From positions 1 through 10,383 of the forward strand of contig DGFE01000211.1 in assembly GCA_002391525.1 (NCBI GenBank): a stretch of DNA of 10,383 nucleotides. The letters run 5' to 3'. This DNA is from Competibacteraceae bacterium UBA3908. GTDB taxonomy: Bacteria; Pseudomonadota; Gammaproteobacteria; Competibacterales; Competibacteraceae. The notes below the pieces were generated by a model. The model ran no database searches, was not told the DNA's origin, and was given only the letters and a program-made list of their open reading frames with translations. The stretch's first letter is position 1. Every line of letters begins with the position of its first letter. Made by a program: the position numbers and the translations under genes. Below, one piece after another: positions 1-7,013 of this stretch.

Positions 1-34
1 GACCGAGAATCGATTGGTAGTAGCGCTGGATGAG
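1..34 (-). repeat. Start of a third DUF4214 cassette at the left edge
   Basis: These 34 bases encode LIQRYYQSILG and agree with 3670-3703 at 30 of 34 positions by hand count. The match is closer to the cassette of the sialidase-like gene than to that of the Fn3 gene (LITHYYQRILG). The remainder lies outside the window. Confidence 0.75.
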
Positions 35-1693
35 GGGTACGACCAGCGGATTCTTGAACGCCTGCCCCGTGCGCTGATAACTACCACGCCCGGTTCCCCA
101 CAGCACCTTCGCATTCGCGGTACCCGGCACGTCGTAAGCCAGCAGGCCGGTGTGCGTCGAACCGATCACGATTTCCAGATCGGCATCGCCGTCGATGTCG
201 GCCAGCGTCGGCGCCGGCAATGCGCCGCCCGAATCGGCGCCCGTCGGCGGCAATTGCACGCTGAACAACTGCGTCCCCTGCCAGTTGACGATCTTGAGGT
301 TGCCGCGCTGATCACTGCCCTTCTGCGTCCAGGTGGTAAAAATGACTTCGGCCTTGCCATCGCCGTCCAGATCGGCGACCAGCGGTTCGGACGCAAAACG
401 GTAATACAACCCCTCTGCATACACCTCGAACGGCCAGTTGTACCTTTCGATCTTGTCGAGCCAGTAAGCGTGCAGGCGCCCATCGTAGGAGGGATACAGG
501 ATTTCCTTGAAACCGTCGCCGTCCAGATCGGCGATGACCGGGTTCGGCTGATTGTTCTCGATGAGGTTGTAGTCTTCGGTTAAAGGCGCGGCGTTGGCGT
601 CGGGCGCGGGGAGCGCCGTCCAGTCGAAACCATTCCCCGACCAGCGGGTTCGATCCGCCTTGAAGATGAACGGCATCTCGTACAGATCGGTGTACGGATC
701 CGTGCCGCAGTTGTATACGTTGCCGACGATGACGATTTCCAGTACGCCATCGCCGTTCAGGTCGGCGATGGAAGGCGCGGAGTTGGCAAAATTGGGCCGG
801 TGCTCGGTTCCACAATTCGCGTATCCCCGCAAATCCACCGCGTGATCGACGTGAACCCCCACCCGCGCCCACGGTTTGTTCTGCCCGCCGACCGTGCCGT
901 AAATGGCATTCGCGCGCACCGGCGAACCGTCGTCGTTGAACGCAGCCGTGTAGTGAGTGTCGTTCGGGCCGATGATTTCACCGCGCCCGTCGCCGTCGAG
1001 ATCGGCCACCCCGACGTTTTCGTTGTAGCAACCGGCGGCATAACCGCTGCTGTCGCCATCCGTCATTTTCGGCCAACCGCTGCGCAACGCGCCCGTGTGC
1101 TCGTACACGAACCACTGATTATCCGCGCGCGTCGAACAGACGATGATTTCCAGATCGCCGTTGCCGTCGAGATCGGCTACCGCCAAGCTGCGGATTTCCC
1201 GGCTGTCGCCGGTCGGCCGAACCGGCCAACCGGGATAATTCGCGCCACTGCCCGTATAAACCGAGAGGTAGCCCGAGCCATCGCCGGTGACGATTTCCCT
1301 CGTACCGTTGTTATCCAGGTCCGCGACGACGATACCCGGCCATAGCCGGCTACCACCCGGTGAACTGGCGTGCCACTCGACCGCGCCGGTCGCGCCGTTC
1401 ACCGCCATCAACGTATAGCCGCCCCACAGCACCTCCACTTGGCCATCGTTATCGATGTCGGCGACGGCGGGCGAGGCGTACCAGCCGGTCTCGCACCACG
1501 ATCCCGGCCAGCAGCGCGACCATTTCAACGTCGGGGCGCCAATGGCGGCACCGGCGCCACCGGACCAAGCAAGCAGCGACAGCAGGCCAAGAAGCAACAC
1601 GACAGGAATCGGCATCGAAACAAGAGCCGCCCACAGCCTGCTCGATGCACGAAGCCGATGCATCGTCGAGTTCTCAAGACCAGCCCTATTCAT
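1..1693 (-). CDS. Secreted FG-GAP/VCBS integrin-like beta-propeller protein, C-terminus beyond the left edge
   Basis: An uninterrupted minus-strand reading frame gives 564 visible residues and leaves the window without a stop. The N-terminus is a signal peptide: Arg-rich start, hydrophobic core about residues 28-43, small residues SGGAGA near 44-49 as a likely cleavage region. Eight FG-GAP/VCBS-type loops follow, such as ADIDNDG, ADLDNNG, ADLDGNG and ADLDGDG, each followed by an E-(I/V) strand; the last reads DIDGDAD and lacks the usual Gly. Such loops bind calcium in integrin-alpha-type propellers, which usually act in adhesion or display. The last 11 visible residues, LIQRYYQSILG, match the first 11 of the DUF4214 cassette in the two upstream genes, so the missing part is almost certainly that cassette. 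ATG 1693 lies 11 bases after the upstream stop, implying co-transcription. No ribosome site is decisive, and the in-frame ATG at 1663 would still give a good signal peptide. No enzymatic residues were recognised. Confidence 0.88.
   Translation of the reverse strand, partial: MNRAGLENSTMHRLRASSRLWAALVSMPIPVVLLLGLLSLLAWSGGAGAAIGAPTLKWSRCWPGSWCETGWYASPAVADIDNDGQVEVLWGGYTLMAVNGATGAVEWHASSPGGSRLWPGIVVADLDNNGTREIVTGDGSGYLSVYTGSGANYPGWPVRPTGDSREIRSLAVADLDGNGDLEIIVCSTRADNQWFVYEHTGALRSGWPKMTDGDSSGYAAGCYNENVGVADLDGDGRGEIIGPNDTHYTAAFNDDGSPVRANAIYGTVGGQNKPWARVGVHVDHAVDLRGYANCGTEHRPNFANSAPSIADLNGDGVLEIVIVGNVYNCGTDPYTDLYEMPFIFKADRTRWSGNGFDWTALPAPDANAAPLTEDYNLIENNQPNPVIADLDGDGFKEILYPSYDGRLHAYWLDKIERYNWPFEVYAEGLYYRFASEPLVADLDGDGKAEVIFTTWTQKGSDQRGNLKIVNWQGTQLFSVQLPPTGADSGGALPAPTLADIDGDADLEIVIGSTHTGLLAYDVPGTANAKVLWGTGRGSYQRTGQAFKNPLVVPLIQRYYQSILG
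170..1465 (-). repeat. Eight FG-GAP/VCBS coding repeats
   Basis: The DNA for the Asp-rich loops recurs, on the plus strand, as variants of cgccgtcgagatcggc near 195, 365, 525, 757, 990, 1165, 1315 and 1455. Spacing is about 145-235 bases, i.e. one propeller blade of about 50-78 residues per copy. These are coding repeats within one gene, not a mobile element or array. Confidence 0.8.
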
Positions 1694-1704
1694 TTCGACC
1701 CATC

Positions 1705-2805
1705 TCAACTGAAACAGCCCGCTCTGATGATCTGCTGGACGCGACTCTGGAACTCCGGAGACTGGATGAAATCCCGGCGTACCTGATCGCGGTTGCGCGC
1801 GCCCGTGTTCAATTGCGTTACCCAGTAATTGAAGCCGTTCAAATCTCCGCCCCGGCGCAGGAAGGCGTAATACAAATCCGCCACGTAGTCGCGGTTGCCG
1901 CGCTGGCGGTTGAGATATTCGGTACTGGCCAAAAACTGGCGGGAAATACTGTCCACTTCCGCCACCACGGCGCTGGAACCCTGGCATTGCGCGGCGCGGA
2001 ACCGCCCCAGCCAGTAATTGAATCCATTGGGGTCCGGCATCCGGTCGAGGAAGCCCCGGTAGAAATCCACCACCGCGTACACTTCGCCCCGGCTGCCGGT
2101 GTTGCCCAGGATCCCTCGCATGTAGCTGGCGAACTCGGCGGAGAACAGGAAGGAGAACATGAGGACGCTGCGCGGCAGCCCGGCTCTCAATTGCCCGGTC
2201 CAGTAGCTCAGGCCCCCGCTGTCGGGATTGCGGTCGAAGAAGGTCCGATAGAGGTCGGTGACGTATTGGGTATCGGTGGTGTTGCGACCGAGGTATTCGG
2301 CGCTGGCGAAAAACTGCCCGGCCATCACCCGGAAGGCTTCCTGCGCATCGATGCCAAGCCCGTGCGAGCGGGTGATCTCTCCTTGCCAATAGGCAAAGCC
2401 ACTGGAATCGGCGGTACGCCCCAGGATGCGTTGATAATAATGAGTGATCAGCACATTGACATTGGGCGACAAAACGGTGGGAGTAATCGTCAAGCTTACC
2501 TCGTTGGACAAGCCGCTTTCAGCGGTTCCGCTGCTGTCATAGGCAGTAGCCGCGAAATAATAAAGCCGCCCATCGACAAGATTATACAGGGTATAGATCG
2601 TCGTTCTGCCGACATCGACAACAGACGAGTAATTTCTGCTCGCTGGCCCATAGTAAATGCGGTAACCCCCCAAGGCAGGATCGGGATCGGGATCCCACCT
2701 TAAAGTGACTTGACCCGCTTGAACTCCAACAATCCAAACAAAAAAGGCAACGGTCAACTTCGCGATTGAGCAAAAAAATCGAGTTAAATCACAGTGCCAT
2801 AACAT
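1705..2805 (-). CDS. Secreted fibronectin type III protein with C-terminal four-unit DUF4214 cassette
   Basis: This 366-residue protein has a signal peptide (hydrophobic core about 14-28, cleavage probably after GVQA at 27-30). One fibronectin type III-like domain covers about 31-108: VTLRWDP strand, GGYRIYYG, YYFAATAYD and the typical closing SGLSNEVSLTI. A DUF4214 array follows at 119-366. Its four units are marked by aromatic-Trp pairs at 139/140, 201/202, 264/265 and 327/328. The predicted mature protein has exactly two cysteines, C274 (unit 3) and C364 (third from the end), suggesting a disulfide. ATG 2805 is chosen over the in-frame GTG at 2811 because a GAGGTG ribosome site lies just upstream and would overlap that GTG. 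The stop is 11 bases before the next gene. Fn3 modules commonly act in protein or glycan contact; the partner here is unknown. No catalytic motif was seen. Confidence 0.9.
   Translation of the reverse strand: MLWHCDLTRFFCSIAKLTVAFFVWIVGVQAGQVTLRWDPDPDPALGGYRIYYGPASRNYSSVVDVGRTTIYTLYNLVDGRLYYFAATAYDSSGTAESGLSNEVSLTITPTVLSPNVNVLITHYYQRILGRTADSSGFAYWQGEITRSHGLGIDAQEAFRVMAGQFFASAEYLGRNTTDTQYVTDLYRTFFDRNPDSGGLSYWTGQLRAGLPRSVLMFSFLFSAEFASYMRGILGNTGSRGEVYAVVDFYRGFLDRMPDPNGFNYWLGRFRAAQCQGSSAVVAEVDSISRQFLASTEYLNRQRGNRDYVADLYYAFLRRGGDLNGFNYWVTQLNTGARNRDQVRRDFIQSPEFQSRVQQIIRAGCFS
1708..2451 (-). repeat. DUF4214 four-unit cassette, copy in the Fn3 gene
   Basis: This segment encodes the 248-residue C-terminal cassette of the fibronectin gene. 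It aligns without a gap to the cassette at 2960-3703; counting by hand gives 185 of 248 identical residues. The four units repeat every 62-63 residues, and each holds a tyrosine-rich helix, an R-x-x-D-x-x-G turn and an aromatic-Trp pair. Unit 4 departs from the turn consensus with LRRGGDLNG. The most constant blocks are TQYVTDLYRTFF, GNTGSRGEVYAVVDFYRGFL and YVADLYYAFLRRGG. Confidence 0.9.
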
Positions 2806-2808
2806 ATG

Positions 2809-2814
2809 CACCTC
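2809..2814 (-). promoter_or_regulatory. Ribosome binding site GAGGTG that fixes the Fn3 gene start
   Basis: On the minus strand GAGGTG precedes ATG 2805; its GAGG core ends five bases before the ATG. The alternative GTG at 2811 lies inside this site, so initiation at the ATG is favoured. Confidence 0.7.
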
Positions 2815-2825
2815 GAACGCTCCGG

Positions 2826-2855
2826 ATTTTAATCATTTCGTTCCAACGCAACCAA
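2826..2855 (-). promoter_or_regulatory. Possible sigma-70-like internal promoter ahead of the Fn3 gene
   Basis: On the minus strand TTGGTT (2850-2855) and TAAAAT (2826-2831) are separated by 18 bases, in the AT-rich 151-base gap, about 20 bases before the ATG. The match is moderate and AT-rich DNA gives such matches easily. Confidence 0.3.
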
Positions 2856-2956
2856 ACCAAAAGATCGCGACAATACAAGAAGCCGGTAAGCCAATGCTGG
2901 CGGCAGATTTTCTTATTGCAGAACAGGCGTTACTCCTTCGAAAAAAGTTGAAATAC

Positions 2957-4984
2957 TCAGTTGATACAACCCGCGCCAATGATCTGCTGGACGCGGCCCT
3001 GGAATTCGGGAGACTGGAGGAAGCTGCGCCGCACCTGCTCGCGGGTTTGTGCACCCGTGTTCAACTGCGTCACCCAGAAGTTGAAGCCGCTCAGCTCGCC
3101 ACCCCGGCGCAGGAAGGCGTAGTACAAATCCGCCACATAGTTGCTGTTATTGCGCTGGCGGCTGCCGTATTCCGGACTGGTGGCGAACTGGCTGGAGATG
3201 GCTTCCACCTCGGCATTCACCGCCGTCGCGCCCTGGCATTGCGCGGCGCGGAACCGGGCCAGCCAGTAGCCAAAGCCGCTGCTGTCGGGCAGGCGGTTGA
3301 GAAACCCCCGGTAGAAGTCCACCACCGCATAGACCTCGCCCCGGCTACCGGTATTACCCAGCAATCCCTGCATATAAGCGGTGAACTCGGGGGAGAACAG
3401 GAAGGAATACAGCGCCACGCTGCGCGGCATCCCCGCCGTCAGTTGCCCGGTCCAGTAGCTCAACCCCCCGCTGTCGGGCGCGCGGTTGAAGAAGGTCCGA
3501 TACAGGTCGGTGACGTATTGGGTGTTGCTGGGGTTTCTGGCCAGATACTCGGGACTGGTGAAGAACTGGCCGGCCAGCACCCGGAAGGCTTCCTGGATGT
3601 CCACCCCCAGCCCTTGCAGCCGGGCGATTTCGCCTTGCCAATACGCCAGGCCACCCGCATCCGGAGCGCGACCGAGGATCGATTGGTAGTAGCGGGTGAT
3701 GAGATTGGCGATAGCCGGCGGGGGTGGGAGCGTGAAATTGCGATAATAAATTTCGGCGCCAAGGGACCCTGCGGCGGAATGCCGAAAATCCGCCCAGACG
3801 AAGTGCAATCGACCACTGCCGGCGGTCATCCGCGGGTGCATGGTGTCGCTGCGCGTCGGCGCCTGCGCCGGTGTCGTCCAATTGACGCCGTTACCGCTGC
3901 TTGTATACAACACCGGGCCGGTGGAAAAACCTTCGATGATTCCCGTGGTTTGTTGAAACGCCGCGTACAGGGCCACTCCCGGCGCTTCCGCCAACGACGG
4001 GGCGATGCCCTCGACGTTCCCATCCGCTTCCGGCTGGGTGACAGGAAAATTGGTAATCGCCACCGGCGCCTCCCACCCCCGGCTTTCGGGAGCGCCCCGG
4101 CGAAAAATCACGTTGTTCCCCCGCATCCGATCCCAATAGACCAATCCCAAACGGCCATCGGCGAGCGTCAGCAGGGTGGGCGAATAAACGTGGGCGAATT
4201 CCTCCGGATACCTGGGCGACAATTCCTGCGCGGGATAAAACCAGCTCGTCCCGCCTGGACATCCCACCGCGCGAGTCCGCATCCCGAACAAGGTAAACGG
4301 CGGCCATCCCCCCTGTGGCCGGCCAGCGCGCGTACTGCGGAAAACCAGATATAAGGCACCGCTGGGCAACTGGCCGATACGCGGATATTCATTGTCCACC
4401 ACGCCGTCGTTTTGGGTCAGATTTTGTTCCGGCGTCCACGACTGGCCATTGTCGCAGCTCAGGCGATGGAAAACCTGGCCATAACCCACTCCGCGAGTGT
4501 CGTAGTAAGCCAGGTGCACATGACCGGCCCGGTCCACCCATAAATCGGTGGCGCGGGAATAACCGCTGGTGGAGGCGGAAAGCTGAACCACCGGCTGCCA
4601 GCTTGCGCCGCCATTGACGCTGCGCCGGAAATAGACCTCGCCGTTCACCGGATCGGAGGTCCAGGCGACATATACATTGCCGCCCACGGCGGCGACCAGG
4701 GGCAAGGTATCGGGACGGCCGGACGCATTACTCAGGTTGACGGGCGCCGTCCAGGTCGCGCCATTGTCGGGGCTGCGGCTGTAATAAATCTCGGGATCAC
4801 CGCCGGCGTTGACGTATTCGGCCCAGGCGACATGCAACATTCCGCTGGCCACCGCCACGCGCGGAAAAATCGAAGGACCCTTGATCGCCGAGATCCTGAC
4901 TTCCGGTCCAAAACTGGCCGACACGGGCAGCACACCCGCCAGAATGAGTAGCACGCCGACGATCCACGACAATCGCTGGTTCAT
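2957..4984 (-). CDS. Secreted sialidase-like (BNR) beta-propeller protein with C-terminal DUF4214 cassette
   Basis: The 675-residue product has a signal peptide (core 8-20, cleavage near PVSA at 20-23). A propeller region, about 26-416, carries Asp-box motifs of the S-x-D/N-x-G-x-x-W kind at 71-78, 122-129, 176-183 and 362-369, with recurrent VAW/LAYYD/FVWADF blade strands. This matches the sialidase superfamily fold. The FRIP-type motif and the arginine triad of true sialidases were not identified, so a binding or structural role is at least as likely as catalysis. A Pro-rich linker (419-427) leads to the DUF4214 array at 428-675, with four units and aromatic-Trp pairs at 448, 510, 573 and 636. 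Cysteines occur as C177/C242 in the propeller and C583/C673 in the cassette. ATG 4984 is chosen; the GTG one codon upstream has better spacing to the GGAGG site, so the start is uncertain by one codon. The gene lies 16 bases after the upstream stop. Confidence 0.9.
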   Translation of the reverse strand: MNQRLSWIVGVLLILAGVLPVSASFGPEVRISAIKGPSIFPRVAVASGMLHVAWAEYVNAGGDPEIYYSRSPDNGATWTAPVNLSNASGRPDTLPLVAAVGGNVYVAWTSDPVNGEVYFRRSVNGGASWQPVVQLSASTSGYSRATDLWVDRAGHVHLAYYDTRGVGYGQVFHRLSCDNGQSWTPEQNLTQNDGVVDNEYPRIGQLPSGALYLVFRSTRAGRPQGGWPPFTLFGMRTRAVGCPGGTSWFYPAQELSPRYPEEFAHVYSPTLLTLADGRLGLVYWDRMRGNNVIFRRGAPESRGWEAPVAITNFPVTQPEADGNVEGIAPSLAEAPGVALYAAFQQTTGIIEGFSTGPVLYTSSGNGVNWTTPAQAPTRSDTMHPRMTAGSGRLHFVWADFRHSAAGSLGAEIYYRNFTLPPPPAIANLITRYYQSILGRAPDAGGLAYWQGEIARLQGLGVDIQEAFRVLAGQFFTSPEYLARNPSNTQYVTDLYRTFFNRAPDSGGLSYWTGQLTAGMPRSVALYSFLFSPEFTAYMQGLLGNTGSRGEVYAVVDFYRGFLNRLPDSSGFGYWLARFRAAQCQGATAVNAEVEAISSQFATSPEYGSRQRNNSNYVADLYYAFLRRGGELSGFNFWVTQLNTGAQTREQVRRSFLQSPEFQGRVQQIIGAGCIN
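2960..3703 (-). repeat. DUF4214 four-unit cassette, copy in the sialidase-like gene
   Basis: This is the second full cassette, in direct orientation to the one at 1708-2451 with starts about 1.25 kb apart. Both copies end in AGC plus two residues and share AAQCQG in unit 3. Their length is identical, so neither has taken an indel since duplication. Direct repeats of this size could recombine to fuse or delete the gene between them. Confidence 0.9.
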
Positions 4985-4994
4985 CACATACTTT

Positions 4995-4999
4995 CCTCC
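4995..4999 (-). promoter_or_regulatory. Ribosome binding site GGAGG of the sialidase-like gene
   Basis: GGAGG sits one base after the TAG stop of the upstream propeller gene, 7 bases before GTG 4987 and 10 before ATG 4984. Its location in the 16-base junction supports independent re-initiation on a shared transcript. Confidence 0.7.
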
Positions 5000-5000
5000 G

Positions 5001-7013
5001 CTAGGGGCAGGTAGGGGTGTTGTCCTGATAGATACCGGCGCCGTCGGTCAGCAAATAAATCGCGTTGCCGAACTGTTTGAGCTGATTCACCGTGGCGCTT
5101 AGCGTAGCCTTGACACGCCAGTTCATGCCGTCGTCACTACTGCAATAGTAATTTCCGGCATGATCCGTGCCAAATAATTGACCACCGGGCGAATACCGCA
5201 CGCCGCTGAGCACCAGCCGCTGCAAACCGGTCGCGGCAATCCTGGCAAAGCTGGCGCCGCCATCGCTGGAGCGGTAAATGCCATTGGTAGTGGCCGCCAC
5301 CACGATGGACGGCGCGGTGGGTTTCTGCGCCAACGCCAGGAATTCGAGCCGGGAAAAGCCCGTGCTCGAAGCACCGATGCGGTTCCAGGTAGCACCGTTG
5401 TCGGCGGTGAAATAGGGAAGATCGTCATACTGGGTCAGAAAAAACCTGCCAGGCGTGACGCCGCTCACCAGCGCGCCGTTGATTCTCATCCCGAGCGCGC
5501 CAAAGACATTCGCCACCTGCCACGCTCCGTTCGCCTGCCGTCGAAACAGCCCATAGTTGGGCTCGGCACCCGGAAACAGCGAATAAAACACCGTGTTGTC
5601 GTCGAAGGGCGAAACCAGCAAGCCGACCTGGGCACTGAACGACTGTGGAACACCCGACTCGCCGAGCTGCGTCCAGGTCGAACCATTCCAGCGGAACAAC
5701 CCCAGCGGTTGACCCGCGTCGAACAGATCGTTGCCGCCCGAGGCGGCGTAGACCCGGGTAGGGTCGCTGGCGCTGGCGGACAGTTGGGTCACGCCGCGGA
5801 TCAGGTCGGGCGCATAACCGATGTTCAAACCGGCGTTCGCCGGCAGCCACGTCGCGCCGCCGTCGGTGCTGCGCCAGGCTCCCCCGCTCTTCAAGCCCAG
5901 GAAAAAGGTGTTGGCACTGGCGGTTCCGGTCAATGCCCGCACCCGATCCGCCTTCAGGCCATCGCCCGAGAACCGCCAGGGACTGACCAGGAGGGAATTG
6001 GCCGACTGGGCGGTATCGGACCGAAACAGACCATATCCCTTGACGGCGGCGAACACCCTGGCCGGTTGACCGGGCATGGTCGCCAGCGCATAAATGCCGC
6101 TCATCACGTCCGGGTCGGACGCCGGATCGACCGCCTGCTGCCAGGTAAGGCCATTATTGGTCGAGCGCCATACTCCCAACGCCCGGGTACCCGCCCACAG
6201 CACGGCCGGATTGTTGACGCTGCGGCGCAGCGTAAACACTCCGAACAGGTTTTGCGCCAAGGACCAGGCTCCGCCACCGGACTGGCGGTAAACACCGCCG
6301 CCGCCATCCCGCGGGTCCATCACCCCCGCCAGGACGGCTCCCGTACTGTCCACGGCCAGCGAGGTGATGAATTTGTTGGATAAGCCGTTGTTCCAGCTCA
6401 CCCAAGACGCACCGCCATCGAAGGATTTGAACACCCCCCCGATATTCAGCGCTGGATTGCCGGGATTATTGCGCGTGGCCACGTAGGCGATGCCGTTGTT
6501 CGCGGTGGGATCGAACAGCAGATCGGCGAAATCCAGGCTGTCGAGGCCAGCGACGGTATTGCTGAAGGTTGCGGCGCCATCCGTGCTCCGATACAATCCG
6601 GCGCCGTTGACACCCGCCAACACCTGATTGGAGTCGAAGGGATTGAGCGCCACCACGGCGACCGGATCGAACAGCCGCTGGCTCCAGGTGGCGCCGCCGT
6701 CGCTGCTTTTGAACAAGCCGGTGGTAGCGGCAGCGTACAGCACGCCGCCATTGCCGGCCAGACGCTGGATATAGCGGGCTGGCAACGTATTCACCCGACC
6801 CCAGTTCAACCCGCCATCGCTGCTTTTGAACAGGCCTCCGCCAAAGGTGGCGGCGTAGATCACCGTGCCACTGGCCGCGAACATGTCTCGAACTTCACCG
6901 GCTTGCGCCGACCATTGCGCCAATGCCCCGAAAGCGGGCGACTGGGCCGCCAGGAGACACAGCATGACCAGCACTCTCAGCGCCATGGAGCGAGCCCCCC
7001 GTTTCGTACCCAT
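5001..7013 (-). CDS. Secreted multi-blade Asp-box beta-propeller protein (BNR/sortilin or Ycf48-like repeats)
   Basis: From ATG 7013 the protein has 670 residues. Its signal peptide has a basic n-region (K4, R5, R8), a hydrophobic core about 11-23 and likely cleavage near PAFGA at 26-30. The rest is made of repeated blades of the form G-(L/V/I)-(F/Y/W)-(K/R)-S-x-D-G-G-x-x-W, first at about 61-71, 100-110 and 140-150; roughly a dozen exact or degenerate copies are visible, enough for two propellers. Such repeats occur in Ycf48-like, sortilin-like and BNR proteins; no specific function can be assigned. Unlike the genes downstream it has no DUF4214 cassette. The mature chain has only two cysteines, C624 in the last blade and C669 next to last, which could clasp the final blade. 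GTG 7100 extends the frame by 29 residues ahead of the signal peptide and is unlikely; ATG 6986 is another possible start. It is the first gene of the leftward operon. Confidence 0.88.
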   Translation of the reverse strand: MGTKRGARSMALRVLVMLCLLAAQSPAFGALAQWSAQAGEVRDMFAASGTVIYAATFGGGLFKSSDGGLNWGRVNTLPARYIQRLAGNGGVLYAAATTGLFKSSDGGATWSQRLFDPVAVVALNPFDSNQVLAGVNGAGLYRSTDGAATFSNTVAGLDSLDFADLLFDPTANNGIAYVATRNNPGNPALNIGGVFKSFDGGASWVSWNNGLSNKFITSLAVDSTGAVLAGVMDPRDGGGGVYRQSGGGAWSLAQNLFGVFTLRRSVNNPAVLWAGTRALGVWRSTNNGLTWQQAVDPASDPDVMSGIYALATMPGQPARVFAAVKGYGLFRSDTAQSANSLLVSPWRFSGDGLKADRVRALTGTASANTFFLGLKSGGAWRSTDGGATWLPANAGLNIGYAPDLIRGVTQLSASASDPTRVYAASGGNDLFDAGQPLGLFRWNGSTWTQLGESGVPQSFSAQVGLLVSPFDDNTVFYSLFPGAEPNYGLFRRQANGAWQVANVFGALGMRINGALVSGVTPGRFFLTQYDDLPYFTADNGATWNRIGASSTGFSRLEFLALAQKPTAPSIVVAATTNGIYRSSDGGASFARIAATGLQRLVLSGVRYSPGGQLFGTDHAGNYYCSSDDGMNWRVKATLSATVNQLKQFGNAIYLLTDGAGIYQDNTPTCP

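Larger units (their letters stand above)
2806..2956. other. 151-base non-coding gap between two cassette genes, with an imperfect inverted repeat
   Basis: This is the only long junction in the leftward gene set and is more AT-rich than the flanking genes. It holds an imperfect inverted repeat at 2871-2918: CAATA/TATTG outer arms, AGAA/TTCT next, then GCCG/CGGC, with small bulges. No U-tract follows it in the direction of transcription, so it does not look like a standard intrinsic terminator. A weak promoter match lies downstream of it. No gene is supported. Confidence 0.5.

Noticed and set aside
14..583. Plus-strand frames opposite the FG-GAP gene (for example 14-583 and 800-1345)
   Set aside because: The apparent repeats in them mirror the Asp-rich loop DNA on the minus strand, where one continuous frame with signal peptide and eight loops explains the region.
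170..1465. Regular short DNA repeats suggesting a CRISPR or tandem-repeat array
   Set aside because: Spacing varies from about 145 to 235 bases, the copies are degenerate, and they encode calcium-loop motifs in frame.
1360..2703. Long plus-strand open frame (447 codons) opposite the Fn3/DUF4214 gene
   Set aside because: It is antisense to a gene with a clear signal peptide, Fn3 and DUF4214 domains. Its product is low-complexity, has no recognisable domain, and exists because GC-rich coding DNA rarely has stops on the opposite strand.
2833..3054. Short minus-strand frame of 73 codons ending in a hydrophobic stretch in the 151-base gap
   Set aside because: Most of it overlaps the cassette coding sequence in another frame, and it has no ribosome site or family match; the hydrophobic end is probably chance.
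2894..4354. Long plus-strand open frame (486 codons) opposite the sialidase-like gene
   Set aside because: It resembles the 1360-2703 frame only because both are antisense to the duplicated cassette. No start context or domain supports it.
5178..6383. Plus-strand open frame (401 codons) opposite the Asp-box propeller gene
   Set aside because: Antisense shadow rich in Arg, Gly and Pro with no family resemblance, while the minus strand encodes regular propeller repeats.
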